NCBI GenBank assembly: GCA_023014335.1
Contig: JAECYW010000005.1
Span: forward strand, 1,302,001 to 1,366,000
Direction: 5' to 3'
Length of the DNA: 64,000 nt
Source of the DNA: Galerina marginata
Lineage: Eukaryota; Basidiomycota; Agaricomycetes; Agaricales; Galerinaceae
The notes beneath the pieces were generated by a model, which saw only the letters and a list, made by a program, of their open reading frames with translations, did not search any database and was not told the DNA's origin. A program made the translations under genes and the position numbers. This document shows positions 1-9,819 of this stretch, piece after piece (within the stretch, counting starts at the first letter, position 1; each line of letters starts with the position of its first letter).

Positions 1-3000
1 AGAGACTCAGGTTATTCTAAAAAGGTAACCTCGATAGACCAAGTGTGAAAGGTGGGGTGTGGGAGGTATGGAGGAGGTGTGTGTCTCGTAAAAATTAGAG
101 GTGGTTAGTGAAATAAAATTCAGAAACGTCGCAACAAAACGGGTGCGTTAAAACCCAGTGGGATGAAAGCTACCGTTTTGGCGGTTCGAAAGGTAAGTAT
201 TAGGTTAAATGATTCCGGGTCTTTAATGGGCAGTTGTTCGTGGCAGCCATCTTTTTCTGGAAGTCTCCAAAAATCCGTCCTGCAAGTCGGATTGATGTTG
301 TATGCCAATCTGATGCAAGGTGTGATTTGAGCCGTCTTTTCAGGATCGAGCTAATGCCTGAGTTTTCTGAGATGAAATTATCGAGTTTTGGCAGTTGTCC
401 TAGATAATACATTGATTGGTGGAGTGGCCATACTTCGGGATTGTCAAGGAAGAGTGACTTAGCTGCTTCGGTAAGTTTTTCTCGGGTGTCTCCTTTAATT
501 CCCATGGTATCGAGTTTAAGCTCGGTCTTCTTTGTGATTTCTTTTCTGGCTCCTTCTCTCCATTCAGCGTAGCGCGGGCAGTCGATAAACAGGTGTCTAG
601 GAGTCTCTATGGCTTCACATCCGAGGCGGCATTTGTCATTATTGATCTTGTTTCTTTTGAGGAGTATGTCGGCCGTCGCAAGTTGTCCAGATCGTGCGTA
701 TAGTTGAACGGCTGCGGAGTGTGCTGATGTGGCTCTGTTGTAGGGATATTCGGGTGGCGGGGTGTCGTCATGAATCCAGGTTGACATGCGGTGGCTATGA
801 CCTTGCCCTAGAGAGGTCTTTACAAGGTCAGTCATGCAGATGTCGACATAGTGGGGTATGCTTGATTCAATCCATCCATCTGTCCTATGGTGGAAGGTGT
901 AATCATTCATATGGAATGTTGGGGGCGATATGGTCGGTAGGTCTTGAAACATTTTCTGGGATGATGTGGCGAGCTGATCTGCTTCATTATTCATGCGCGA
1001 CGAGAGTGTATCATCTTTTGCGTGCCCAGGAGTGTATTCGATGTTGACTTTTCCTCGTTTGTGGAGGGATATAATCCAGCGGTAGTATGATCTTCCATTC
1101 ATGTTTCGGAGTCTTGGAATTTGGCTAATACTGGTTTGATTGTCATGGATAAGGTGAACAGAATTGAGATGGTCGGTGAGTAGGCGTTGGTGATCATTGT
1201 TTGAGTTCTGATTTGCTAAAACAAGGGCCATGATTAGTCCAATTTGTTCGCCTTGGAGGATTGAAACATTTTGCCCAGGTACTCTCATTACCAAGGCACT
1301 TTTACCCGTTACAGCACCAGTTACTTGTTTTGGGTCAAGTAGGCTTGCTGTTGCTGGGATCATTGACCCATCAGAGGCCCAAGTTATACCATCAGTTGCC
1401 TCTGAGGGTGTGAGGTTGCCGGTATTTGCTAATCCACATATGCGCATTTCTTCGTTTTGTTCGCGTATCTGCCGGGGTATTGTAAGGTCTACCATTCCAG
1501 CTGTGAGGTCGTTTAGGCGAAGGTGTTGGCTCATTAGATCTGTAAGTTTAACCCAGTTTATACGTGCCGCCTTTGTCCAGGCATTGGTGAAATTGGGGTT
1601 GTTTGGGTGAATGATGACATGTCCGGCATTGTTGATTATCCATTTTCCGACGTCTTTGAGGAGGAGGATGTTCATACGTCGCAGAGTTAGGAGGGTGGTT
1701 CCATTAACTGATTTCTGTGTGCTTTTGTGATTGCAAATGTTTGTGACATGGGTCAATGAAATATCACCTCTGGCTATGTCAGACTGGTCAGTCGCTTTGA
1801 GTGACAAGGAGAGTTGTCGCATTGTTCTTTGAGCTGTTATCCAGCTTGATGGTATAGCTTTTGCCCGACGGGTCTGGTCTTTCTCAAGTCCTGGCCCATC
1901 AAGGGGGTTTAGGCAGTCATTCTTTTCGCAAGTCCAGTCTGCAAGGGTGATTCTTGCCATATTGCGATAGGCAGGGATATGGTGGTTCAAGTCGCGTGAA
2001 AGGCCATCAATCGCAAGTGCGGCATTGATTCTTACAACTGAGGAAAAGCCAAAGCCGTGTTGTGAGATTGGTAGGGTTGCAATGTCAGTCGATGGGTGGA
2101 ATGGGAATCCAAGTGCGTCGTGGACCTTGTGTATGATTGCTTTGTCTAGCTTTTCTGCATCAGCAGTTGTGATTGGTTGTAGGGATAGTAGGGCCCGACA
2201 TCTGGAGATGATACTTTGGTTGACAATTTTTCGTAGGAGTGTAATAGGGAGTCGTCCGATGATTTTAGGGAATTGGAAATTATCGATAAAACTTTTGAGT
2301 TCATCAAAGCGAGCAGTCGGGTTGTCAACTTTGGTCCGAAGGAAATCTATCTCATCTTTGATCAGTGCAATCTTATGTTCTGTGATCAGCATAGGATCAA
2401 CTTCCTTTCCAACTGATACTGATTGAAAGGTGATATCGTCTGGGTATGTTTCTCCTTTTTCGGGTGCCAGGACATATGCATTAGTCTTTGACCATTGGGT
2501 AAGCCATCCATAGGCATATTGAAATCTTTCCATCTCCAGTGTGTTTCGTCGGAGTGATTCTATTGTCTTAGAGAAGATGTAAGTATCGTCCGTTGCTTCA
2601 ACCATAGCTACCTGAATTTTGAGATTTGCATCTGGTGTATGTGGGTCTTTCCGCTTGTTGCTGCTAGACGTCACAATAAGGGTGTCCTTGTCTTGTCGGA
2701 GGATGTCAGATAGATAGTAATGTCCCAGGCTTGTTGTAAATGTGGATTTAAGTTGTGATGCTGGCCCTCCTTGTTTGTTGACTCCAGAGACGGTGATAGG
2801 TAAAGTGGCTCCATAAGCAGTATGAATGAAGCATTTTACTTGTTTCTGAGCAGCTTCATCAAGCGCAACAATAGAGTGAGGAAGGCCATAGGCCTCGAGT
2901 GAATCATAGAAACCCTTTGGCGAAAGTTTGTCAAAACCTTTCATTTGGTCTCTTTTGATAGCGTAGACTGTTTGTTTGTGTCGAGTGGTCCAGCATTTTA

Positions 3001-6000
3001 CACCAGCTAGATAGCTCATCAAGTCTCGTGTTTGGACTCCTGGCTGGGCAGCAACTTGAGTATCTGGGAGAATTTGTTTATCAGCAGCATATCGGATGAG
3101 GTTTTGGTTCAGCCATGTCATAGGGGAATTTGCAAGGAAATTGGAGAAAGATAGTCCTCGCCAGTTTCTGAGATCTGTCCGTAGGCCTTTCTTGTAAATA
3201 GTCGTCAGCCATATATCTTTGACGTTGCCTGGAAAACATGAGTTCATAACTTCATAGTTGTGGAGGTCTAGAACAAGAGATAGAGCATTGTCAGATAAAG
3301 ATTTAATGGCCCATTTTTCCCATTTATCTGGGCCTGGGGATGGGCGATTGTTCCCTTTTCTTATCATAGCACGGAAATCAGCCAGTGTTGTCAGTTTAGG
3401 CCATTGGAAAGGATCTTCTAATACTCGAGCCTTGATTTCTGTTACTGTTTGAGTTTCCATCCATGGTTTTGGCATTTCCGGGATGTGTGTATGATCATAC
3501 AGTCTGTTGAAATATTCGCAGGTGGTTGCTTTAACACCATCTGGATCACAAATTAGTCGTTCGGGCTCGTCTAGATCATTAATAGCAAGTGGAAGGGGGA
3601 CGTAGGTGGATAACTGTGTCATCTTCTTTGTTGAGCCTTTGAGTGCCATTGCAATGCGGCGTTTATCTGCTTCTTTTGCTTGATGTGTAATTTCTTTAGA
3701 TGTTTCAGCGTATAGATTTTTATGGAGGAGTTTCCGGGAGCGGATTAGTATGTCAAAGACGTTACCACCTGATTTGGTCTTCTGGGGATTGCGCATAGCT
3801 CTTGTGTGATATTTGAGGGCCTTGGGTGACACATGTGTTGTTCGGTTTGATTTTTCAAAGCGGATAGCACCTCCAATGGACCGGAGATCATTGATTATAC
3901 CTTTTATTTTGTCATTGGTTATTTCTTCTTTGTGCTTCATGAAAGCCTTGGCATGACCGAAGATTTTGACTGCTGTGGATGTGATTATGTCAGTTAGCTC
4001 TTTGTATTGCTTTATGAATGTTTTATCATCAATAATTTCAGATTTGGAGAGGAGCTTAGCTTCAATCTTCTCATCGACAGCTTCTCTGAATACTTGATAT
4101 TTTTCTTTTTCAGTTTTTGATGGCATTTTAATCCGTGGGCTGGAGGACGGTCGCCGTTGAAAGCTAAGGTCATTAGCGTCATTCTGTTGGTCACCAGTCA
4201 TTGCAGGTTTTGAGTACATGATTCGTGCAATTATTCCTCGATGATCAGTCTTGGGAACCCAGTCATTGTGTCGATCTGTAACAGAGATTTCAGCATCTAT
4301 AAAAGTGGGTGAAGAGCATACAATTCGATCAATAATATTTCCTTGTCCAGGTTGGCTGCTTCGGCATGTCCAGTCGTTGACTCGAGTTCGGTCTGGGTTG
4401 TCACTCCAAAGGTCGCGGCCATCTGTTAAGCGTAAAAACTGTAGGTATTGTCGACATGCTTCAACTCCTCCGCTGTGTCGTTCAAACGGAGTAACTGTTG
4501 CATTGAGGTCTCCTGCCAATGACCATGATGTTTTGGTTGATCTACAAAGAGAGGTCATATCAGTCCAGAAATCATTAGTATCACCATTGTCTCCTGGGTT
4601 CCATGGAGCATAGGCAGCAATAACTCGATGTTGAAAGCAGTGTCCATCTGATGTGGGTAAGACAATGTCAAGAGCAATTACCCGTCCTTTAAGCGATTTT
4701 TGCTTGATTTCAACACGTTGAGCTATTTGTAAGTCCTTGCGGATTCCCATTACAATTCCCCATTTGAAAATGTGGTGGTTTTCTGCAGATTCACCAGCTT
4801 CTTCATGTATATCATATTCAAGAAAGGGTAAAGTTTTGCTTAGCTTCGCTTTTGTTTTCGTCTCTCCTAGGACAAAAACATGAGGATGTCGTATCTTGAT
4901 AACATTATTTATGTGGTTGACTTTGACTGGTTGAACTAGACCATTAGCATTCAGAGCATAAATCGAGACTGTCGCTGTTGACGATAGTGGTATGGCTTGG
5001 ACAGAATTGAGTAGACTCATCACAAATAGAAGGGCAGCAAGGAGAAGTATAGGCTTCATATTCATCATTCTGGATCTATGGGAGGACAAGCGACCACGAC
5101 GATACCCAGAAAAGTCTTTCAGCAAATCTAACACCCCTCTAAATGGCACATTTATATGAGATCGGGTCACGATGGGTTTCATCATTGACTCTGGGGTATC
5201 GTCGTTAGCCGCGGTGAGGTGGTTCAAAGAGTTATTGTGCGAGCAACGTACATTGTCATGAGTAGCATCAACGTTCATCAGGCCAAGATTCTGCGAGGGG
5301 TTATTTCCAGTATCGTGGACAGACCGTTGACTGCTGGTACGGGGCTTTTTGGTTGTTCCATTACCCTCAGGTCCGTCAGCCAGTGAAGCAGAAGGTCGTC
5401 GAAGAGGGATCATAGTTCTCGGGAGACCAGGGGGGCTAGATGGCATGATGGTACCGGTGGGAGGAGGAAGGATCAGGTTAGTATTAGGCGTGGATACGAT
5501 GGAAGTGAAGTCCTGTCGGGAAATCTTGATCTTTTGTTCTATTTCCTTTTGACTGAGTTCAAGGGTAGCCTTGATCTGGTTAACCTCCTGAATTTGAGCC
5601 TTGTCCGTAACGCCAATGAGGGAGATACGAAGGTTGAGCTGTTGGGTCTTCACTTCTGCGAGGTTACGTTCAAGCATGTTTTCGTGGTTTTGTGCGATGA
5701 GGGCACGCTGCGTGTTGACAACGTTTTCTTGGATGGCCGCCATGCCATGACGAACCTCGCTGAGGGCAGTCGTAACACCTGAGATTTGGATTTGGGTGGT
5801 AAGATGTTGTGCTTGGTTGGATTTTTCGTATTCCGTTACCCGACGGTCAAGGGCCTGGAAAGCCTTCTCGAGTGATTCAGCGCCTTTCTTGAAATCAGTA
5901 CGTAGGTTTCCAACTGGTTTGAAAACACCATGGCTATTGACGTCGAAGAGTAGTTGAGGTGCGAGCATGTTGGGGCAGAGTTTCTCGAAGTACTTGAGAA

Positions 6001-7042
6001 AAGCCTCTTGGGACGCCGCAGATAAGACCTCGATTGTTGCGGCCCAGGTAGTCATGTGGAGAACCATTGTTTCAGGTTCGCGCGGGGGTGTGCGGACGCC
6101 AGCGAGCGTCGATTCTCCCTCGTTGCGAAAGTTAGAGCGGAACCATTGGTAGATGAGGTCTTCGAGCGTGTGCGCATCATATTCTGTGGGGACTCCGATT
6201 ATTATTAGTTCGAATGGGTTTTGGATTTCTATCTGACGTCCGCGGTAAGCTCGAACGGGCTGTTCAAAGCCTTCGATATTGTGGGTGTTGTCGGCCGCAA
6301 TCTCATCTACGTCCTTCGGAGAGGCGAGCGTGAGGCAAACTGCACCTTTCCAAGCGTAGATACTCGCGACTGTCCATCCTTTGGAGGTTGCCCAGCTCTG
6401 GATTTTGTCGGTGGCTGCTGTGTTTCCTAGTCTGGTATCATCTGAAACATCTGGGAATCTGATAAACATTCGCTTGTCAGAACCGGGTTTACAAGGTGTC
6501 CAAGCTACTTCCCAGTTTGAGTTAAAATCTGCTAAAACGGCCATCCAGAGGATAAGGAGGTCAACGCGGGGTTCTTTTTCGGTTGCTCGCGTCGCGTCAT
6601 TGAGATTAAGGTGGATGTAGCAAGACGTCGACCAGTCTTTACGAGTAGTGTTGTTGCTTAAGGGTCGGACTTTAACTGGAGCAAGGGAGGGATTGGATTC
6701 GCGTATTTTGGTGATGGCGTTCTCCATGAGTTGGACCGGGTTCGAGTCTTTGAGTCTTGCCCCGATGCCGCGAACAAGAAGGTTGCATCCGACAACGAGG
6801 GACGATCGAGCGGTATCCGAGACAGGTAGTTGATCTTCGTCATCGTGGTTCGAGAAGTTAGGCCTTCGGAGCGGTGTTCTAGGGGAGAAAGGAGGGATTG
6901 CCGACGCAGTACGAGTGGACTTTGGAGTGGCGGGGTTGGTTATATTTGGGTCGTCGTCCATCTTGGAGGGTGTACGTGAGTTTCGAGTGAAGTTATGACA
7001 GGAGTGGGAGCGAGAGGTTATTTTGGGGAGGAGGGGTGTCAA
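1..7042 (-). mobile_element. LINE-type non-LTR retrotransposon, 3' end cut by or near the window edge
   Basis: The element runs on the minus strand, so its 3' end faces position 1. One open frame fills 200-7042 and carries an ORF1-like region, an endonuclease, a reverse transcriptase and RNase H. No LTRs flank it. The 199 bases past the stop are probably 3' UTR, and I see no poly-A tail or target-site duplication inside the window, so the 3' junction may lie outside. The 5' boundary is also not defined; sequence past 7042 could be 5' UTR. The uninterrupted frame suggests a young copy. The layout (EN, then RT, then RNase H, then a Cys/His cluster) fits fungal LINEs of the Tad1 or related groups; I cannot assign the clade without a tree. 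Confidence 0.85.
200..7042 (-). CDS. LINE polyprotein: ORF1-like region, EEP endonuclease, reverse transcriptase, RNase H
   Basis: This 2280-residue protein would nick target DNA and copy its own RNA into the break. Residues 1-650 look like an ORF1 nucleoprotein: a low-complexity N-terminus, a conserved-looking block and a helical stretch near 430-520, with no CCHC knuckle seen. At about 658-685 a hydrophobic, signal-like segment begins with MNMKPILLL. The endonuclease spans about 695-940 with GETK, the DLNA pair and TDHRG, which match the metal and catalytic sites of this fold. The RT lies at about 1220-1560, with PSPGPDKW, DQMKGFD (motif A) and ATDD in place of YADD (motif C). RNase H is at about 1880-2025 with ASDGS, QGEQ, LLTD and NNEAD, so all four acidic residues are present. 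A Cys-Cys-His-Cys cluster near 2137 follows. ORF1 and ORF2 are normally separate; here one frame joins them with no stop. The upstream ATG at 7042 is taken by length, and MDDDPN about 27 codons later is an alternative start. Confidence 0.9.
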   Translation of the reverse strand: MTPLLPKITSRSHSCHNFTRNSRTPSKMDDDPNITNPATPKSTRTASAIPPFSPRTPLRRPNFSNHDDEDQLPVSDTARSSLVVGCNLLVRGIGARLKDSNPVQLMENAITKIRESNPSLAPVKVRPLSNNTTRKDWSTSCYIHLNLNDATRATEKEPRVDLLILWMAVLADFNSNWEVAWTPCKPGSDKRMFIRFPDVSDDTRLGNTAATDKIQSWATSKGWTVASIYAWKGAVCLTLASPKDVDEIAADNTHNIEGFEQPVRAYRGRQIEIQNPFELIIIGVPTEYDAHTLEDLIYQWFRSNFRNEGESTLAGVRTPPREPETMVLHMTTWAATIEVLSAASQEAFLKYFEKLCPNMLAPQLLFDVNSHGVFKPVGNLRTDFKKGAESLEKAFQALDRRVTEYEKSNQAQHLTTQIQISGVTTALSEVRHGMAAIQENVVNTQRALIAQNHENMLERNLAEVKTQQLNLRISLIGVTDKAQIQEVNQIKATLELSQKEIEQKIKISRQDFTSIVSTPNTNLILPPPTGTIMPSSPPGLPRTMIPLRRPSASLADGPEGNGTTKKPRTSSQRSVHDTGNNPSQNLGLMNVDATHDNVRCSHNNSLNHLTAANDDTPESMMKPIVTRSHINVPFRGVLDLLKDFSGYRRGRLSSHRSRMMNMKPILLLAALLFVMSLLNSVQAIPLSSTATVSIYALNANGLVQPVKVNHINNVIKIRHPHVFVLGETKTKAKLSKTLPFLEYDIHEEAGESAENHHIFKWGIVMGIRKDLQIAQRVEIKQKSLKGRVIALDIVLPTSDGHCFQHRVIAAYAPWNPGDNGDTNDFWTDMTSLCRSTKTSWSLAGDLNATVTPFERHSGGVEACRQYLQFLRLTDGRDLWSDNPDRTRVNDWTCRSSQPGQGNIIDRIVCSSPTFIDAEISVTDRHNDWVPKTDHRGIIARIMYSKPAMTGDQQNDANDLSFQRRPSSSPRIKMPSKTEKEKYQVFREAVDEKIEAKLLSKSEIIDDKTFIKQYKELTDIITSTAVKIFGHAKAFMKHKEEITNDKIKGIINDLRSIGGAIRFEKSNRTTHVSPKALKYHTRAMRNPQKTKSGGNVFDILIRSRKLLHKNLYAETSKEITHQAKEADKRRIAMALKGSTKKMTQLSTYVPLPLAINDLDEPERLICDPDGVKATTCEYFNRLYDHTHIPEMPKPWMETQTVTEIKARVLEDPFQWPKLTTLADFRAMIRKGNNRPSPGPDKWEKWAIKSLSDNALSLVLDLHNYEVMNSCFPGNVKDIWLTTIYKKGLRTDLRNWRGLSFSNFLANSPMTWLNQNLIRYAADKQILPDTQVAAQPGVQTRDLMSYLAGVKCWTTRHKQTVYAIKRDQMKGFDKLSPKGFYDSLEAYGLPHSIVALDEAAQKQVKCFIHTAYGATLPITVSGVNKQGGPASQLKSTFTTSLGHYYLSDILRQDKDTLIVTSSSNKRKDPHTPDANLKIQVAMVEATDDTYIFSKTIESLRRNTLEMERFQYAYGWLTQWSKTNAYVLAPEKGETYPDDITFQSVSVGKEVDPMLITEHKIALIKDEIDFLRTKVDNPTARFDELKSFIDNFQFPKIIGRLPITLLRKIVNQSIISRCRALLSLQPITTADAEKLDKAIIHKVHDALGFPFHPSTDIATLPISQHGFGFSSVVRINAALAIDGLSRDLNHHIPAYRNMARITLADWTCEKNDCLNPLDGPGLEKDQTRRAKAIPSSWITAQRTMRQLSLSLKATDQSDIARGDISLTHVTNICNHKSTQKSVNGTTLLTLRRMNILLLKDVGKWIINNAGHVIIHPNNPNFTNAWTKAARINWVKLTDLMSQHLRLNDLTAGMVDLTIPRQIREQNEEMRICGLANTGNLTPSEATDGITWASDGSMIPATASLLDPKQVTGAVTGKSALVMRVPGQNVSILQGEQIGLIMALVLANQNSNNDHQRLLTDHLNSVHLIHDNQTSISQIPRLRNMNGRSYYRWIISLHKRGKVNIEYTPGHAKDDTLSSRMNNEADQLATSSQKMFQDLPTISPPTFHMNDYTFHHRTDGWIESSIPHYVDICMTDLVKTSLGQGHSHRMSTWIHDDTPPPEYPYNRATSAHSAAVQLYARSGQLATADILLKRNKINNDKCRLGCEAIETPRHLFIDCPRYAEWREGARKEITKKTELKLDTMGIKGDTREKLTEAAKSLFLDNPEVWPLHQSMYYLGQLPKLDNFISENSGISSILKRRLKSHLASDWHTTSIRLAGRIFGDFQKKMAATNNCPLKTRNHLT

Positions 7043-7225
7043 ATGTGGATAAAAGTAGCAATAAGGCGTTTTCGGCCGGGGTTTTCGATTAACTAGCGGT
7101 AAAAATTATGAGGTTGTGTTCGGATTGGTTAGGAGATGATTATGGGCTAGGTTATTAGGTGGTTAGGGTATTGTGTGTGTACGGAGAGCAAGATAATCAG
7201 TTTTGGGTAGGGTGCGTGGTGGTGG

Positions 7226-7269
<44 letters not shown>

Positions 7270-7647
7270 CTATGAATGGCCCAGCCCGTGGTGGAGGCCT
7301 AGCCTCGCTATCATGATATGCCACTCCAAGGTGGGAAAGAATGCCTCGGAATGACAAGCAAGAACGGCAATTTGTGTTCCGTCCGGCTTTAACTTGGGAA
7401 CATCTTGCCGTTTATCGGTTATTTATTAACTTCTCGCCTCATTAACGTTCATGAGCCAATGACAGGAATCTTATTTTCGATCGAACACGCCAAAGTATCA
7501 CGAACAATCGTTTCGACCGTGCCGAACTGCTCGCCAGCTGCTGCGGCTCACACACACTCTGGGGCAGTGTAAGGTATATGTACAACGTCATGGAGGGTTC
7601 ACTCCCAACTTTACTCACAACTTAAACCTTCACCACCTCTCATATAC
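7043..7647. other. Gene-free interval between the LINE and the cytochrome b561-like gene
   Basis: I see no gene here. The part next to 7042 may be the 5' UTR or promoter of the LINE. The centre holds the TTG microsatellite listed separately. The last 200 bases should be the promoter and 5' UTR of the plus-strand gene starting at 7648. Confidence 0.6.
7225..7269. repeat. (TTG)n trinucleotide microsatellite, about 15 units
   Basis: An uninterrupted run of GTT/TTG units. On the minus strand a 64-codon frame would read it as a polyglutamine run, but nothing else supports a gene there. A simple repeat of this length is likely to vary in length between strains. Confidence 0.9.
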
Positions 7648-8536
7648 ATGCACGGAATGGGCGAAGCCGGTGAAGCTGGTGACGCTGACGGTGGTGGAGG
7701 CGGGAATGTCAACGCTGGTGTATCATTTCCGTTAACGGACCTCGAATTGCAAGCACGCAACCATGCCATCCTATGTACTCTGGGATTTCTCGTTTTACTT
7801 CCGATAGGCGCTTTGGTTGCGAGGTACTCCAGGACGTTGCCTTATAAGTAAGCCTTCGAAGTCTACTCTACTCACGTTTGAAATTAATAACTCAATAAAA
7901 TGTGTGGCTTATGAAGGTGGTTTTGGGCGCATTGGATCATTCAATTACTTATCACTGCACCTATCATTGGTGTGGGATGGTCGCTCGGATACAAGACAAC
8001 TACTGAACTAGAACTTGGCCACTTCAAAGACCCACACGAACAAGTGGGGCTGGCACTCATCATCCTCTACGCCATACAGGTCGTCTTAGGCGCAATCGCG
8101 CATTTCTTCAAATTACCCACTGTTTTCCGAGGATATCGCCCTCCACACAGTTATTTGCACGTTATCTTGGGCTTAGCGATATTTGCTCTAGCTCAGTGGC
8201 AGGTAATTCCTTTTATATATCACTTCTGTAACTTGCGCCCATTTTAACCTCTTTTCCCTGGCAATTTAGGTACACTACGGACTCTTCACTGAGTGGACAA
8301 TCGCTTTAGGCGGACTCCATCAAGTTACCAACTCGGCCAAACAGGCTTGGTTGGCTCTCGTTATTGTACGTTCACAAGGCATCCAACTTGTACGAGTTTC
8401 ATCTAATCAAATGTTGCAGGTCTTTTGGGTTTTGTACGGCTTGGGCATGGCGCTCCTCCCTCGGCAATTCAAGCAAGAGAGTCAAATACGCAAGGCCCGA
8501 AAGGCAGATCCAAACTCGACACATTCTTCCGCTTGA
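7648..8536 (+). CDS. Cytochrome b561-like integral membrane protein
   Basis: Four exons join in frame: 7648-7847, 7917-8202, 8270-8365 and 8420-8536, giving 232 residues. A Gly-rich N-terminus is followed by a membrane helix starting at ARNHAILCTLGF. Further helices follow in LLITAPIIGVGWSLG, HEQVGLALIILYAIQ, PHSYLHVILGLAIFALAQW and VFWVLYGLGMALLP. Histidines sit at the helix starts (RNHA, the HEQ motif, HSYLH), as in b561 cores that bind two haems and pass electrons across a membrane. The family acts in ascorbate- or ferric-linked electron transfer, but the electron donor cannot be inferred here. I see no DOMON domain and no cleavable signal peptide. Introns are 54-69 bp with standard donors, and all phases agree, which makes the model secure. 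It converges on the minus-strand gene ending at 8879. Confidence 0.88.
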
Positions 8537-8878
8537 AAGTAGTCGCGGACTTCCATGTAGAGAGAGAGAAACGAATACATTCAAGAGAGATACTATTGAT
8601 ACATTTGGACGGTGGTAGCTACATCTGGAGTTATGAGAACGGGTATTAAACCGAGAGCGAAAGCGGCTGTCTAAAAGAACCTAGAGAGGAAAACGGAGAC
8701 TACATCGATACAGCAGGTTAAGTCGAGATAACAGGAATCAATATGAAAACAGGGTATGTGAGCAGTGTGCGCGTGGTGTATCAAAAACGAGAGAATGACC
8801 GACGAACGGAAAAAATGTCTGGGTGCAGAAGGACAGAATCTGTGAGCAGTGACGGCCCAGTCCGGAAGATTAATAGTG
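8537..8878. other. Convergent 3' intergenic region
   Basis: About 340 bases between the stop codons of two converging genes. It should contain both 3' UTRs. I see no gene or strong hairpin; open frames on either strand here lack coding character. Confidence 0.55.
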
Positions 8879-9819
8879 TCAAGTGTAAGGAGGGTGTTGT
8901 TGCGAAGGAAAAGCTGGATAACCATTTTCATCTTCGTCTTTGATGCCGGACCAGGCAACCTCGGAGGATGAGGAGGGCTGTCCGATATTGTAGGGTGTAT
9001 GGCCGGAACGGGGCATGATGTATCGGTATGGGTCCTGTCGGTGGGAAGCAATAGATTGGTCTATCGGGCTATTATGGTCTGAATGGTGGGGAGACAAAGA
9101 AGGAGCGTGTCGATGGTGGGGCGAAGAGCCGTAAGGAGCGGTTGTCGATATTCTCTGTTGAAAGTGAGGGTGTCTTGGGGATTGCGTTATCATGGGTGAA
9201 ATGGGCGACATTCCGCCAATGAAGTTAGGGAAAGGCATTTCGAAGAAAAGAGCGCCAACGAGAACCGCGCTTGAGTTCTGGGCTGGGTAAATGATCATTC
9301 CGGCACCCGGAAAAGTGTTTTCGGGCCATTGAGCAATGGCAATCTGTTACGATTTTAGGACAGGTAGTGAGAAAGAACAGCCCAACTCACCGTTTGATTG
9401 TCGAAGAGAACACGGGATAAAGAGCGGAAGTTGGTCTGATTGACCGCGTGGTTATTGGATTCTCGCATACGGATTGGCATGAACGTGCAGAGAGGGATGG
9501 GCGGGATGCAATTCTTCACCCAGGCTTGAAACTCTCGTAAAACAGGCTGGTCGTGTAGAACGCGAACGTAGAATGTAGGTGGCCATTGTTGTGCCCTGCT
9601 AGGAGATGTCCAAATCAGAGAGCAATCTTGTCGGATAATATCAACGTACTTTTCGCCATCAGTCTCAACTGCGGTGACGGCTATTTCTTGACTGCTGCTC
9701 CTATCAGAATTCCGCATCCCGCTCACGAAGAGAGAGCCACGCCACGGCGGCGGCTGGGGGCGCTGATCGTACGGAGGAGGGACGAGAGTCTCAAGTTGCG
9801 AGGGCAGACGAAAAACCAT
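8879..9819 (-). CDS. Unknown protein with possible MED25 ACID/PTOV-like core
   Basis: Two exons (9819-9391 and 9343-8879, intron 47 bp with donor GTGAGT) encode 297 residues. Residues 10-190 look folded: LETLVPPPY, PWRGSLFVSG, WPPTFYVRVL, FQAWVKNC, then after the splice IAIAQWPENTFPGAGM and AVLVGALFF. The last 100 residues are rich in Ser, Pro, His and Gln and probably disordered. The run of a tryptophan-led first strand, WP.TFYVRVL, and a final hydrophobic strand before a short helix resembles the activator-interacting beta-barrel of Mediator subunit 25. This is a pattern impression without database support, so I give no gene symbol. If right, it would be a nuclear coactivator. The gene itself is well supported by a clean splice that keeps frame. 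Confidence 0.72.
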
